The notes under the pieces: model-generated
What the model was told of the DNA's origin: nothing
The model's database searches: none
The model's input: only the letters and a program-made list of their open reading frames with translations
Shown here: positions 10,850 through 21,268 of the stretch, one piece after another
Numbering within the stretch: the stretch's first letter is position 1
How the letters are laid out: every line of letters begins with the position of its first letter
Made by a program: the position numbers and the translations under genes
From: Mesostigma viride
Lineage: Eukaryota; Streptophyta; Mesostigmatophyceae; Mesostigmatales; Mesostigmataceae
DNA length: 64,000 bases
Direction of reading: 5' to 3'
NCBI GenBank assembly: GCA_009746045.1
Contig: RPFO01000240.1
Span: 319,501 to 383,500 of the forward strand

Positions 10850-11929
10850 GTAAGTGTTTGAGTTGAATAGTCAGAGCTATAGTATATATACATATAAGCG
10901 ACGGGGGTCAATGTGCTTCGGGGTGCATGTGGTCCAGCGGGTAATTCTTACCAGCTTGTTGCTGCGTGTTATTGCTTCAAACGGTCTCTGGATGCACCGT
11001 GATTGGTTATGTAGTGGTCTAAGAAAGTTTCTTGCCTCATGGACATTTCGTCTTTGCTGGTTTTGCTCTGCTCTAGAGCTTTCTTATCAGTCTCCCCATA
11101 ATAGTAGTATATAGATATTTATTGTGAATATAGAGCACTACATCGCGCCACGCCATGCGTGGGTGGCTGTTCGAGAAAATATGTGTGGAGGTTCATGATG
11201 GAACACGTTTGAGACGTAACTGATAATTGCATTTAGTAATACTAGTCGCAATCAATTTAGCCAGGACCACATGCCTCCGTTCCTGTCCACCAACCACATC
11301 ATGTGAACACCGTGGTGTTTACACACAGTGGTGGTTACCACATAATGTGTACAACCTGGCAAGGATAGACCAACGTAGATTGCAGATCTTCCTCTTGTGC
11401 ACAAAGGTGCACGAATTGTGAGAGCTCGATAGGCTGGCACCGAGACTGCGTAGCTTATCTGAATGACAGCAAGCATTGAGAATGCGTTAAGCTAGCCAGA
11501 TTCCATCAACACTCTCTAGTCGAGTAGTATGCCTGAATAGTACGCTAGCTTTAGATCCTAGGACCCTGAACCTACAAATCATGACATAATGTGCCGGTTC
11601 TCGTAGCTTCGGCACTCTGCATTAGTCATTCCGTGACCAACAATGAGCCGTAAAATGACACGTGCTTGCTGCCCCGAACACTGTATAATACTCTGCCGAT
11701 ATTAATTATGGCCAGAAATACAGCAGGCTGGTGCGATTACATAATAGGGAGGCAACCCTAGCACCTCCGTTTACAATAGATTGCCTACATAAAATATATA
11801 AAATATAGTAACGGCAGGCAGTTGGGCACACAGGGTGAAATTTACCTCTGTCAGTGGCCAGCAGAACCAGCACTGGTTCCTCTATCTCCATACCGCTGTC
11901 GATCCTTCGGGTGGTGTGTGCCTTGGTTC
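10850..11929 (+). other. Start of proposed 8.3-kb intron, no gene seen
   Basis: After the GTAAGTG donor there is A/T-rich sequence with only short ORFs on both strands. The intron 10850-19124 contains LINE relics, the (TGGG)n array, the R1 tandem pair and a SINE-like copy. Confidence 0.4.
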
Positions 11930-12290
11930 AGTCGGTCTTTTTCCCACTCTACGGTCCAGTGTGAGGACGCGGATGGGGCCGCTCTCTATGCGCCCAACCA
12001 CCGGTCGACCCGACATTACCGCGCTCGACTAGGATGGGCAGGGTTGCCACCCAGTGCTTATCAATCAATGTCTCCGTGGCTCGGCCGCTCTCCGGCAGTC
12101 ACATCCTCCAGGCGGCTGTGGGTGCCGGCGTTGCTGCCGCAGCGTCCGAGCGCGACACGTTTGCCCCCTACTGCAATGTGGAGCCCCACCAGAGCGCGGG
12201 TTCATCCCCTTTGTCCTTGAGGAGTTCGGGGCTCTGGGCCCCAAGATATCAGAGTTTTTCCACGAGTGCTGCTAGCGGCAGGGGCGTCAC
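11930..12290 (+). pseudogene. LINE ORF2 C-terminal relic
   Basis: Two frames share the signal. One reads NVSVARPLSGSHILQAAV and AAAASERD; then a shift leads to RGFIPFVLEEFGALGPK and EFFHECC with a stop. The order (D/N-V-S-x-x-x-P-L, alanine-rich helix, FxPFVxExFGALG) is what I recall of the tail of L1-clade ORF2 proteins in algae. At least two frameshifts make it non-functional. The matching 3' continuation is at 8030-8100 on the opposite strand. Confidence 0.5.
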
Positions 12291-12840
12291 TGTAGACCGA
12301 CTGTCATAATTCAGGACCGGTGGCAAGGCTTAAAGATCGAATGTATATTGCATTACTGTCAGATTTAATGTTTATTGACTTTGTATTAAGCGTTCATGCT
12401 GCCACCATGATTGCTTAGATGCCTGAGACATAAACACTTGCATTGTGCCGCCGCCATATAACCTGTTGGTCAGCAAGCACTTGACACACGTTGACACAAT
12501 GTGGAGTCGATTGACCCACGGTTGACACAAGACTTGACGCATTAATAACGACCACAAACACACATGGATAACATGGGGCGCCAAGGCGCCGACACACGGT
12601 ACATACAAATATCGAATACACGGAAATTAATGCTGTCGAGTCGACTATCAGTAATTGTCCCGCCGGCTGAACTGCCGACCGGAACACTATATCCGTTGCA
12701 TTCCTTGGCCAAATACGGCGGGACCAAGTTCTATAGAAAGGTTACAACTAGGCTGATATGATAGTAAGGTTGCATAAAGTTCCGGCATACCCGAAACTAG
12801 CCACACTCAATAAAATGACTGTCAGGCAGATTGGGGCATA

Positions 12841-13075
12841 TCCTGACACCGACTCAACCTCACTTAGGGCCAGACTGCCCCGTGGAATGCCTGGTAGCAG
12901 TCCTCGTATTGGCGGCAGTGCCTGCTCTTTGCCCTCACTCGCACTGACGTGGCTGATTTGTCATTCCCCCGCGTCTGGCGCGCCGACTTTTTCGCGACCC
13001 ATGCGGTGTAGATCGATCTTCCGCGGCCTGGTGGGCCGGCAGCGGTGTTGCTACATGTAGTTGTACGCTAGTGTT
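12841..13075 (+). pseudogene. LINE 3' end relic, degraded
   Basis: Read on the + strand, the segment (CCTCGTATTGGCGGCAGTG through TTTTCGCGACCCATGCGGTGTAG) is the diverged complement of the LINE ends at 6340 and 7890. The terminal codons give FFATHAV and a stop. The 550 bp between this and the relic at 11930-12290 show no LINE similarity, so the two may be separate insertions or one copy with an insertion. Confidence 0.45.
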
Positions 13076-14997
13076 GTGTTACAGTAGGGATACTATGCCC
13101 ACCTAGCCACAACATATCCCAGCCAGTTTTCTTTCATGTCCTGAAGATTTATTTCGTATGGACTGGGAATTTGATAGCTTTGATAGTAATAAGCTAGATG
13201 GATTGGGCTCAATGATCAATATTCATGTGCCGCAGTCCTATACTTGAACATGGATTACTTGTACCCTGAGTTTGCCTAGCTAGTGGCAACACGTCTATGC
13301 TTGACAAGTGGTACACTTGTTTGATTCACAAGTGGCTATGGCCTAGTGGACAAGTGGTTGGTCCATGAGCTGACAAGTGTTGGAAGCTTATGATGACAAG
13401 TGGGTAGACTCATTGCGTGACTACCCTTCAGGGAGAAGAGATGTGTCACTTTATTAATCATGTTATGTGGCTCGATATTACGTAGATACTTGGCATCTGG
13501 CTACTATGCCAGCTCATTGGATCGTGTCTAGAATGCTCTAAGAATTTATTTATTCATTGATTTATTTACGCGTAACATGGTCACGTGAGCATTAGTTCTC
13601 AAGGAAATGAATACATACATGGGATGTCCGGGTGGATGGGTGTTCTAAGAATATGTATGCTACTAGGAATACTCCTGGAATATACTGAGAATATGCTAGG
13701 AACATGCTAGGATGTTTGTACAAGGTTCCATGATGATGTCACTGCTGATGTCATCCTTCATGGCCTAAAAGGTATACAAGGAAACTGCCCCCTAAGGGAA
13801 GGTACCTCCATTCAACTTCCTATCAAGCTCTTCTCCAAATCATTGGATTTCTTCGAAAATAGTTTAGTGTAGTGGTACGAGAGAGACCGCCGCGGGCGGC
13901 TGGGACAGCCGCCGGTTTTATGTCCCGCCGGCCGCGCATGTTTCCGGCGCCAGACAATTAAGTCATAAATTAAACATGGGAAATTGTGGGCCGGCTGCCC
14001 TTGGTCAGGCCGCGCGCCACTAGTTCTTAGTTAGGCAGCTAGTACGAAATCATTGTACGTCATTGCTGAAAAACCGGCGTCACATGCTAGTGACGTGACG
14101 GTCGCCACTTGTCAGTGGCCACATTTTGTGACGAAAAGACATCATGGCATAGGTGCTGAAGCTAAGGTCCATTGGAGTGCCTTCCTACCAGAGAAACAAG
14201 TTTATTACAATCAAGTCTATGCAGGCTGGACCATTTGAGCCTCAATAGCCACATCAAAATCAGTGTACAAGTCATGAATTGTCAAGTAAGGCCAGCTCAC
14301 CATGCTGGGACCCAGCACATGCTCCCTTGGTCCAATCTTATCAGTTAGAAAGAGCTCCCAGCGGATGTGAGCTCTTGGTCTTTCACAGCACGGCTTAGCC
14401 AATGTTGCAAGGCAGCAACCTTAAATCTGTGCACCAGGCCACGACCACGGTGGGCACTTCCACGACCAAGGTGGCACCCACGGTTCGTGCTTGCCAAGAT
14501 AGGTGGTCATCCCCCATGACCAAGCTATATCCTTGCGTTGTTCCTCGTTCCCATCGGCGTGACGAGGCAGGTGCAGGCATACAGACAAATCCCCAACGTC
14601 CACTGGCATCAGTGCAGAGCCAGGACGAGCTGGATTTGCCTAGACTCTTGCAACCTAGGAAGTACAGGACCGGTCACAAGCCTGCAAGGTCTAGTATCCT
14701 TGCAGCCCTGTGCCAGCTCCAGTACCCCACCAGTCACAGGCTGCTGCTCCTCCTGGTCTACGTGGACCACAGTCACGTGATAGACAGGCTAAGCCTGTGC
14801 AGGCACGGCCTGCCACGTGTCCTGTCCACCAGAGGACTGCACCCTAGTCGGCCACGGACGGCTAGGACTTCGGGACCTCATATCTTTCTTGTCCCTTGTC
14901 TGTTTCAGGCGGTCAGCACGGCGTTGGAAAGGTCTTTCCAAACTGCATCCACTTAGCATATTGGTTGCCCAAAATGCTAACTTTATCCCCTACAGCG
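13076..14997. other. Intronic sequence with a GACAAGTGG cluster; possible LTR remnant
   Basis: Between about 13308 and 13405 the nonamer GACAAGTGG and close variants occur five times. From about 13440 to 13900 the sequence resembles the R-U5 part of an LTR (TGTGTCACTT at the left, pyrimidine-rich right end), but no partner LTR is seen. A 184-codon ORF at 14402-14956 has no recognisable domain and overlaps ORFs on the other strand; I do not call it a gene. Confidence 0.35.
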
Positions 14998-15167
14998 GCG
15001 TGGGTGGGTGGGTGGGTGGTGGGTGGGTGGGTGGGTGGGTGGGTGGGTGGGTGGGTGGGTGGGTGGGTGGGTGGGTGGGTGGGTGGGTGGGTGGGTGGGT
15101 GGGTGGGTGGGTGGGTGGGTGGGTGGGTGGGTGGGTGGGTGGGTGGGTGGGTGGGTGGGTGGGTGGG
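14998..15167. repeat. (TGGG)n microsatellite
   Basis: About 42 tandem TGGG units with one slip near 15018. The G-rich strand could form G-quadruplexes. It sits in an inverted partial copy of repeat R1: the flanks GCGGCG and GAGCTGCAAAAAGG mirror the (CCCA)n tract of the short R1 forms. Confidence 0.95.
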
Positions 15168-15258
15168 AGCTGCAAAAAGGCATCCCCACGTTCACCACAC
15201 TGACCAGTCACTCTAAGTACGGTGTGAAAATGAAACAACAAGGCACTGTCATGTCTCA

Positions 15259-15330
15259 AAGTTGTACAAGCTACTGCTTATACTTTTTATGCGCAAACCT
15301 TTTGACCAAGGTTAACGCAAATTCTTACAT
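15259..15330 (+). repeat. 72-bp terminal inverted repeat, left copy
   Basis: The sequence starting AAGTTGTACAAGCTACTGC is repeated in inverted orientation at 17465-17536, bracketing the R1 tandem pair. A third copy in the left orientation begins at 17780. Shorter relatives form hairpins at 37690-37800 and 61376-61480. The bracketed 2.3 kb could be one composite DNA element. Confidence 0.7.
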
Positions 15331-15344
15331 CGTGCGCAGGATTT

Positions 15345-16915
15345 GCTGAGCTTCGCTCATTTTATATATGACGCGTGGACGGGCTCAAAGGGGACCGACC
15401 TGCCGTAGGTAGCGTAAGACTAGCGCTTGTCACGAGGGTACTGCACCGGCCGGCCCTTTTTGTGCCTAGGCTGAGTGTGGTTCCGGAGTGCAGGCCTAGG
15501 TAGCTTCTAACGTACGTCACTAGACCTTGTTACCTGCGCCAGCCGCCAGGCGTGGCGCAACTGTGATTGGCAGTCAGTACACCTTGTACCTGCGCCAGCC
15601 GGCAGGCCTGCGTGGCGCAATGTGAATGATAGTCAGTACTTAGAGTGGTGTAGGGGACGTAGGGAGGCCTCTTTTCAGCTTCGCAACTTGATCCCAGCAT
15701 TTGCTGGCAAGGTCGGCTGGCCGCTATGGCGGCTGCGCCGAATGTAAGACGATGCTATCGGCCTCTCCGGGCGTGGAGAGGCCTGGAATAAAGGTCTTTA
15801 TGTTCGCCACCCACCGTTACAGGCCACGGTAATGGTTGTTGGGTGGGGGGCTCTACGTTTTGAGTAAAATGGTGTGATTTCCGGCGCTGGGCCCACTGAC
15901 GATTCCCCTCTACCCCTGGGTGCGGCAAGCGGCTTCCTGACACTGGGGAAGCTGCGATTTTAGTCGGACAACGTCAGGGAAGGAGCCATACAGGCCAGGG
16001 CCAGCGGCTACGGTGGAAAGAATCACAGGTGGAGGCGAATCTGCCTTAAACGTGGAGATGGCTAGCGCGGGGTGCCAGGGTAGCCCATAACTGCCAGGAG
16101 CCTGACAGCGGACCCGATCTTTCGGCCTGTGGCCAGACGGGAGTTTCGGGGAGGATGCGGGGCTGGAGCGAATCTTGGTGGGAGGAGCGCGCTCTTCATC
16201 ATTGCCCAGTTTTTCAGCAAAGAATGTTCGCCTGGCGGGGCTGAAATTCTTGCTGTTTTATCGCCTTGTTTTTATCCTGTATGATGCATTATAGGAAAAG
16301 CGATAAAGAGTTCGGTTCAGCCAGGGGGGCATATCTATGCCATAAAAAATTTCCTACAACAACACAAGCCCTGGTCAGGGCCTTGGCTAAGCAGTTTCCA
16401 AGCCAAGGCCTTGGTAGGGTAGAGGGCCTATCGCCACAAAGGTTTCAATGCCGGGAAATCCCAGCCTCGGGGGTGGGGCTGGTGATGGGTCCTGGGCTTG
16501 TGAGAGACGGTCCGGGGGCGTAAGGCCTAATGAGCAGCCGCTGGAAACCGCCCCCCTAACGGGGGGAACGACATGGGTGCCGCCCTGCGTCCGCCGGGAA
16601 ACCGTAGCGGCCACACGGGGGCGGCAGTACAGCCGCGGCAGCGTGCAGGAGGGGGGCCATGGGCGGAAAGAAAATCGGCACCAAGGTTGGCGACAGCCTT
16701 GGTGGCCAGGAAGGAGGTGTGGGGGCAACACCTTGTGTTCGAGTATGCTGGGCCCCCAGCATGGTGCTACAATAACCAACTTGATAATGATGTGCACTGA
16801 GTTTGAAGGTGTGGTATAGGCTGTCCGTATAAAGCCTAGCACACAAAAATGTAAAATAAATGTTTCTCTTGGTGGGAAGGAACTCCAATGGACCAAAAAC
16901 AAGAAATGTATTTGC
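15345..16915 (+). mobile_element. Repeat family R1, long form (tandem with short form)
   Basis: A close relative of 4507-6121, joined head to tail to the short form that follows. The junction near 16905-16935 carries the same TGAGCTTCGCTCATTTTATA phrase as the left end. Point changes and small indels break every ORF that is open in the other long copy, arguing against a conserved protein. Confidence 0.7.
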
Positions 16916-17464
16916 TGAGCTTCGCTCATTTTATATATGACGCGTGGACGGGCTCAAAGGGGACCGACCTGCCGTAGGTAGCGTAAGACTAGCGCTTGTC
17001 ACGAGGGTACTGCACCGGCCGGCCCTTTTTGTGCCTAGGCTGAGTGTGGTTCCGGAGTGCAGGCCTAGGTAGCTTCTAACGTACGTCACTAGACCTTGTT
17101 ACCTGCGCCAGCCGCCAGGCGTGGCGCAACTGTGATTGGCAGTCAGTACACCTTGTACCTGCGCCAGCCGGCAGGCCTGCGTGGCGCAATGTGAATGATA
17201 GTCAGTACTTAGAGTGGTGTAGGGGACGTAGGGAGGCCTCTTTTCAGCTCCCACCCACCCACCCACGCTGCTAAGAGGGGCAACACCTTGTGTTCGAGTA
17301 TGCTGGGCCCCCAGCATGGTGCTACAATAACCAACTTGATAATGATGTGCACTGAGTTTGAAGGTGTGGTATAGGCTGTCCGTATAAAGCCTAGCACACA
17401 AAAATGTAAAATAAATGTTTCTCTTGGTGGGAAGGAACTCCAATGGACCAAAAACAAGAAATGT
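16913..17464 (+). mobile_element. Repeat family R1, short form
   Basis: It matches the first 320 bp and the last 200 bp of the long form; the 1.1-kb middle is replaced by (CCCA)4 at about 17250-17266. Its last 200 bp are virtually identical to the preceding long copy, indicating a recent tandem duplication followed by an internal deletion. Confidence 0.7.
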
Positions 17465-17536
17465 ATGTAAGAATATGCGTTAACCTTGGTCAAAAGGTTT
17501 GCGCATAAAAAGTATAAGCAGTAGCTTGTACAACTT
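17465..17536 (-). repeat. 72-bp terminal inverted repeat, right copy
   Basis: The inverse of 15259-15330 with only a few differences. Directly beyond it begins the SINE-like sequence at 17537. Confidence 0.7.
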
Positions 17537-17800
17537 AAAACCTTTGCGCGTTGGGGCGGCTCCCTAACTAGGGTTTTACTTCGGCCGCATCAAATTAATA
17601 ATTCGATATCGAATTACTGATTCGATATTAATCCCGGGAAGGTCCGATATCTACCTCGCTAGGCGATTAATTAGTGTAGGTCCGACCGGTGCCCCGGCGG
17701 ATCCTACCAAATAATCCCTACTGGCACTGTCCCCACGAGGTTTCGAACCCATGACTTCCGCGCCGCGCCGGTTCTAGATAAGTTGTACAAGCTACTGCTT
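17537..17800 (-). mobile_element. tRNA-related SINE-like element
   Basis: On the - strand a B-box-like GGTTCGAAACC lies about 45 nt after an A-box-like TAGCTTGTACAA, close to the spacing in tRNAs. A T-arm can fold around TTCGAAA. The roughly 220-bp body ends near AAGGTTTTA. A homologous copy with the same box, body and end lies at 37437-37690. The A-box region coincides with the end of the 72-bp inverted repeat (copy starting 17780), so head and repeat may share ancestry. It lacks a convincing anticodon arm, so it is not called a tRNA gene. Confidence 0.45.
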
Positions 17801-17851
17801 ATACTTTTAATGCGCAAACCTTTTGACCAAGGTTAACGCATATTCTTACAT

Positions 17852-19124
17852 CCTGCGCAATATGAAAAGATCAACCAGCTGCCCATGCAGCACCGACCAG
17901 CTGCCCGTGCAGGTTGTCTTGGTAGTGTCAGCTTTGTGACTGGCACAATACCTGTACTTTAGTCTGTACAAGCAGGTGCTCGTGCTACAGCGTCGTCATT
18001 ATCAAAAGGTTTGACCCCAGCATCAGTTGGGGTACGATGCTCAAATGTGTTCGGCATGGCTGTGGAGGTTGTAATACGAGTTGCGATGAGCACGCGCCAG
18101 ACTGCGTAACAGGTGCCAGAACACTCCATGGCTTTAGAGCACTAGACATTGTTGCCTTTATTATGGAATAATAAAACCACAGTGAGAAGTCACTGATTGA
18201 TAGATTTGTTGTACGTGATGGCACTGTATGCCTGTGGCAGTTCACGGTATACTAAAATGTGCCGTCATTTGCTATACTTCAATTATTTTAGAAGCAGCGC
18301 TCCATTGACATGTACATAATCAATCAAGCGCAACTCCTTCTATACCGAGTGTACATGCATAGCACTGAACATTGTCATGAATGTGAGCTATGTCGTCGAC
18401 CGCACACTAGATTTGGGTACTGGCAGTCAGAAACTAAGCATATGTTAGTCGCAAGCTCAGTTGGGACTTGCGACCGGGGCCGGGTTTCGATGACGTCTGC
18501 GTAAGGTACGCCGGCGGATATCATAATACTTACCGCAGTTCACTTGCGCCCTCGTGAGCTATGCCGGCAAATGTCAGTTTGCTACAGCGGTACACGTACT
18601 CGGTGTCGGATAAGTTCAGATCCGTATGTGACGCAGTCGTTTGGTGACTGACCGTGAACTTCAAACGTGGGGAGTTAGTACGCTGGATACCTAATAAATA
18701 GGGTACCCACCAGTATCCCTGATCCCATGGTGCACTCAGACAGTCTCTAGAGGCACATTCAATTGTTTACTTGCCAGTTTCTCACGATACTGGCTTGGAA
18801 ACAGTTGTGTGCTCAGGTCAATTAGTGTTGCTGGAAACAGTTGCACGCAAGCGCGCCACTGTAGCTGGCAGCTATACATATACAGTCTGTTCTATAAGTT
18901 CATTAATCATGATTATGATCACGGTCGAGTCTCAGTGAATGAGACGGGCATGTAACATAAGGAAAACCCCGATTGTACTACATATCTATGTATAATATAT
19001 CCAACCATGAATTATTAATAGGAGCCTTCATTGGACTGCTAACAACTCGTGTCTTCTGTTGTCATTATATTATTGTAACAAACGCACTGCGAATTTCCTC
19101 CCTTGCACCCATGCCCACGGAAAG
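17852..19124. other. Remainder of proposed intron; no gene seen
   Basis: There are short duplications such as CAGCTGCCC-TGCAGCACC around 17876-17910. No coding, RNA or repeat family is recognised. The intron ends with a pyrimidine-rich tract before AAAG at 19121-19124. Confidence 0.4.
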
Positions 19125-19276
19125 GGTGACAAAGTGCGCGTGAGCCGAGCATTGATCATCGCAGCGGGCCTTGCCATCGTTACCAGCCTACTCTCCCAGT
19201 CGTTTGAGCTCTGGCGCAAATTGTACAGATTTGGAGTGTGGTTAATAAGAAATGCCATTCTGCTCCTGATGAAGAG
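19125..19276 (+). CDS. Membrane-protein exon (penultimate)
   Basis: Starting in phase 0 after AAAG, the exon encodes about 50 residues: a basic GDKVRVSRAL stretch, a hydrophobic helix (LIIAAGLAIVTSLL) and a second amphipathic segment ending near AILLLMK. It ends in phase 2 at a GTGCGT donor after 19276. Its start phase matches the end of exon 10340-10849, so it can be joined directly to that exon's last hydrophobic segment. The acceptor has an unusual AAAG end, which lowers confidence. Confidence 0.5.
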
Positions 19277-19422
19277 GTGCGTCTCAACCCTTATACATGT
19301 TTGTTTTTCTCTTCAAACTGCGCAGGCTACATATTTCATGAAATCGTGCATTACCCCGGTGCTATGCACCTAGCACCCGCACCCGCATGCTCTGGCTCAA
19401 TGGCTCTCTTTGTTCTCTACAG

Positions 19423-19483
19423 CGTAGTTGTCCTAAAACACCGTCGGGCATATTCTGAACTTTCAAAGGTCCCAGCAATCTGA
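19423..19483 (+). CDS. Terminal exon of the membrane protein
   Basis: A clear acceptor (pyrimidine run then CTACAG, 19417-19422) precedes 61 nt that complete the split codon from 19276 as AGC and read VVVLKHRRAYSELSKVPAI to TGA at 19481-19483. The 146-nt intron between has a GTGCGT donor. The alternative acceptor at 19325 leads to an immediate stop, which supports this choice. Confidence 0.5.
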
Positions 19484-19844
19484 TTGTTTGGTTGGGTGCA
19501 AACATGGAAATTTTGATTAGCTATACATTACAGAAATCTATCCTCTTGAGGGATTATGCATTCTGATTGGTAATGATGACCATAGCATGCAACAATTAAC
19601 AGGTCAAGCTCTAGGATCGAGTTGGACATAAAAGGAATCTTGCATGATGCTTTATGGAAATCATAAATCACGAAATAAACGCTGCGTTATTTCTCACGTT
19701 CGTTTGTTGTTGCCCTTTGTCTTTGTCTTCGTTCTGCATAACCTAATTAGGTTCATGCACAACCTGTGCTTCAAATGTTTCTGCGTTCAAGCCAAGTGTG
19801 CGACACTTTTTTTGCAAATTTCGAAGAGGACCCTAAATTTCGCA

Positions 19845-20240
19845 CAATGCGCGTGATTTCGCACAATTTTCACACGATTTTGCACGATTTTGCACAGTTT
19901 TCGCACAATTTTGCACGATTTCCCTCGATTTACGAATGGATTTTGCACAAGGGTCACTTTGTAGAGTGACCCTTGAAAATTTGCTTGAATTCACATGTGG
20001 TTTGCACTTCCAAATTTTTTACCGTCGACATGTGTCACACTAATTATTATTCATTCACACTTTCATTTGCCCGATTTTGGTAAATCTCAGGAAATTTTGC
20101 ACGATTTCGCACGATTTCGCACAATTTCGCACAATTTTGCATGATTTCGCACAATTTCGCACAACTTCGCACAATTTCGCACGATTTCGCATGATTTTGC
20201 ACGATTTCGCACGATTTCACACAATTTCACTCAATTCCGC
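19845..20240. repeat. Two blocks of 11-bp GCACGATTTCG minisatellite
   Basis: Units of 10-12 bp of the form GCAC(A/G)ATTT(C/T) occupy about 19848-19935 and 20095-20235. Each block ends with a matching phrase GGGTCACTT...AGAGTGACC, so the whole segment (array plus tail) is duplicated. All frames are open because the unit lacks stops; no protein is inferred. Confidence 0.75.
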
Positions 20241-20560
20241 AAGAAGGGTCACTTCGCAGAGTGACCATCGTCGAAATTCGGGGGGGGGTTGTCACAACAA
20301 AAATCGGAACATTTGAAGTGGGCAAATGGTTAATGCGCTTGGCACGCTCACATGTCCTGCTGAATATCCTACGTGGACATGCACCGTGTAGTTTGGTGCA
20401 TGCCACGTGTTAACTAGATACTTCAAGAAGGTTCGAAGGCAAGTTCGCATATGATTGGCCGCTAGTTGGCTCAGTCCTCTTGACAGGACTACACCGGTGC
20501 TAGGTGAGCCGATGATGTGGTGGCCCGGGAACGCTCACGCAGTACACGTGGCAATATCCC

Positions 20561-21268
20561 ATTCATGTCCCACGTAGCTCCCACAAAAACCAGCATCTTC
20601 ATTAAAAACAATAAGTGGAAGCATACATGTAACACTTTTGACATGCCCGGAGGCACGCCGTTCAAGGCCCTTCATGAAGTACGTTGCCCTAGAGGCAACC
20701 AAGACAAGGGTGGGTGGGTGGGGAGCAAAGAAAGAGGCCGACAAAACCAGCCAGAGCGGCTTTTAGTCGCAAAACCTCCCTTATCCCTAGCTAACTGACG
20801 TCATTAAACCCTTATGTTCAGTGATGCTAGTAAGACGCTAACCGTACAGACCGGGGGTAGAATATCCCGAATCTGCACGGCTAGTATTAAATAATGCGTA
20901 GGTTGTTCTTTTCAGGGGCACTGCACCTCACGCCCCGTTCCGCCCGGGTATAATCAACCCAAGCGCGGAACGCACATTTTATTTAATTCATTTTTCAACC
21001 ATGCACTATACTGCATCTACTAATCACAAAAGCTCTAGCCAAACAGCTACGAGAAAACACTACGACCTATAAACCGCTCATCCAGCGGCCTCTTGTTCCC
21101 GCATTCACGTATAGAAGAAACTCCGTTCAAAGAACCCCAATTCATGTCCCACGTAGCTCCCACAAAAACCAGCATCTTCATTAAAAACAATAAGTGGAAG
21201 CATACATGTAACACTTTTGACATGCCCGGAGGCACGCCGTTCAAGGCCCTTCATGAAGTACGTTGCCC
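20561..21268 (-). mobile_element. DIRS-like B1-A2-B2 terminus (minus orientation)
   Basis: Two 129-bp direct repeats, at 20561-20689 (B2) and 21140-21268 (B1), appear identical. Between them, next to GGGTGGGTGGGTGGGGAG, begins sequence resembling the A unit of the 24-29 kb element (AAAACCTCCCT and surroundings). The layout read on the - strand is B1, A2, B2. No recombinase motif (RGRW, YVGLH) is found upstream on the - strand at 21269-22000, so the coding part is lost or too diverged. Confidence 0.55.

Noticed and set aside
14998-15167. Telomeric repeat or chromosome end
   Set aside because: TGGG is not a known telomere unit for algae (TTTAGGG type), and the tract is internal to a repeat family.
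14817-15349. Gly-Trp-Val-Gly repeat ORFs on + and Thr-His-Pro repeat ORFs on -
   Set aside because: Stop-free (TGGG)n read in several frames; no conserved flanking protein.
17740-17800. Functional tRNA gene
   Set aside because: The T-arm and boxes are recognisable, but acceptor and anticodon stems do not pair and the sequence is embedded in a repeated SINE-like unit.
20077-20316. Phe/His/Arg-rich ORF (DFAQFRTISH type)
   Set aside because: By-product of the 11-bp GCACGATTTCG minisatellite.
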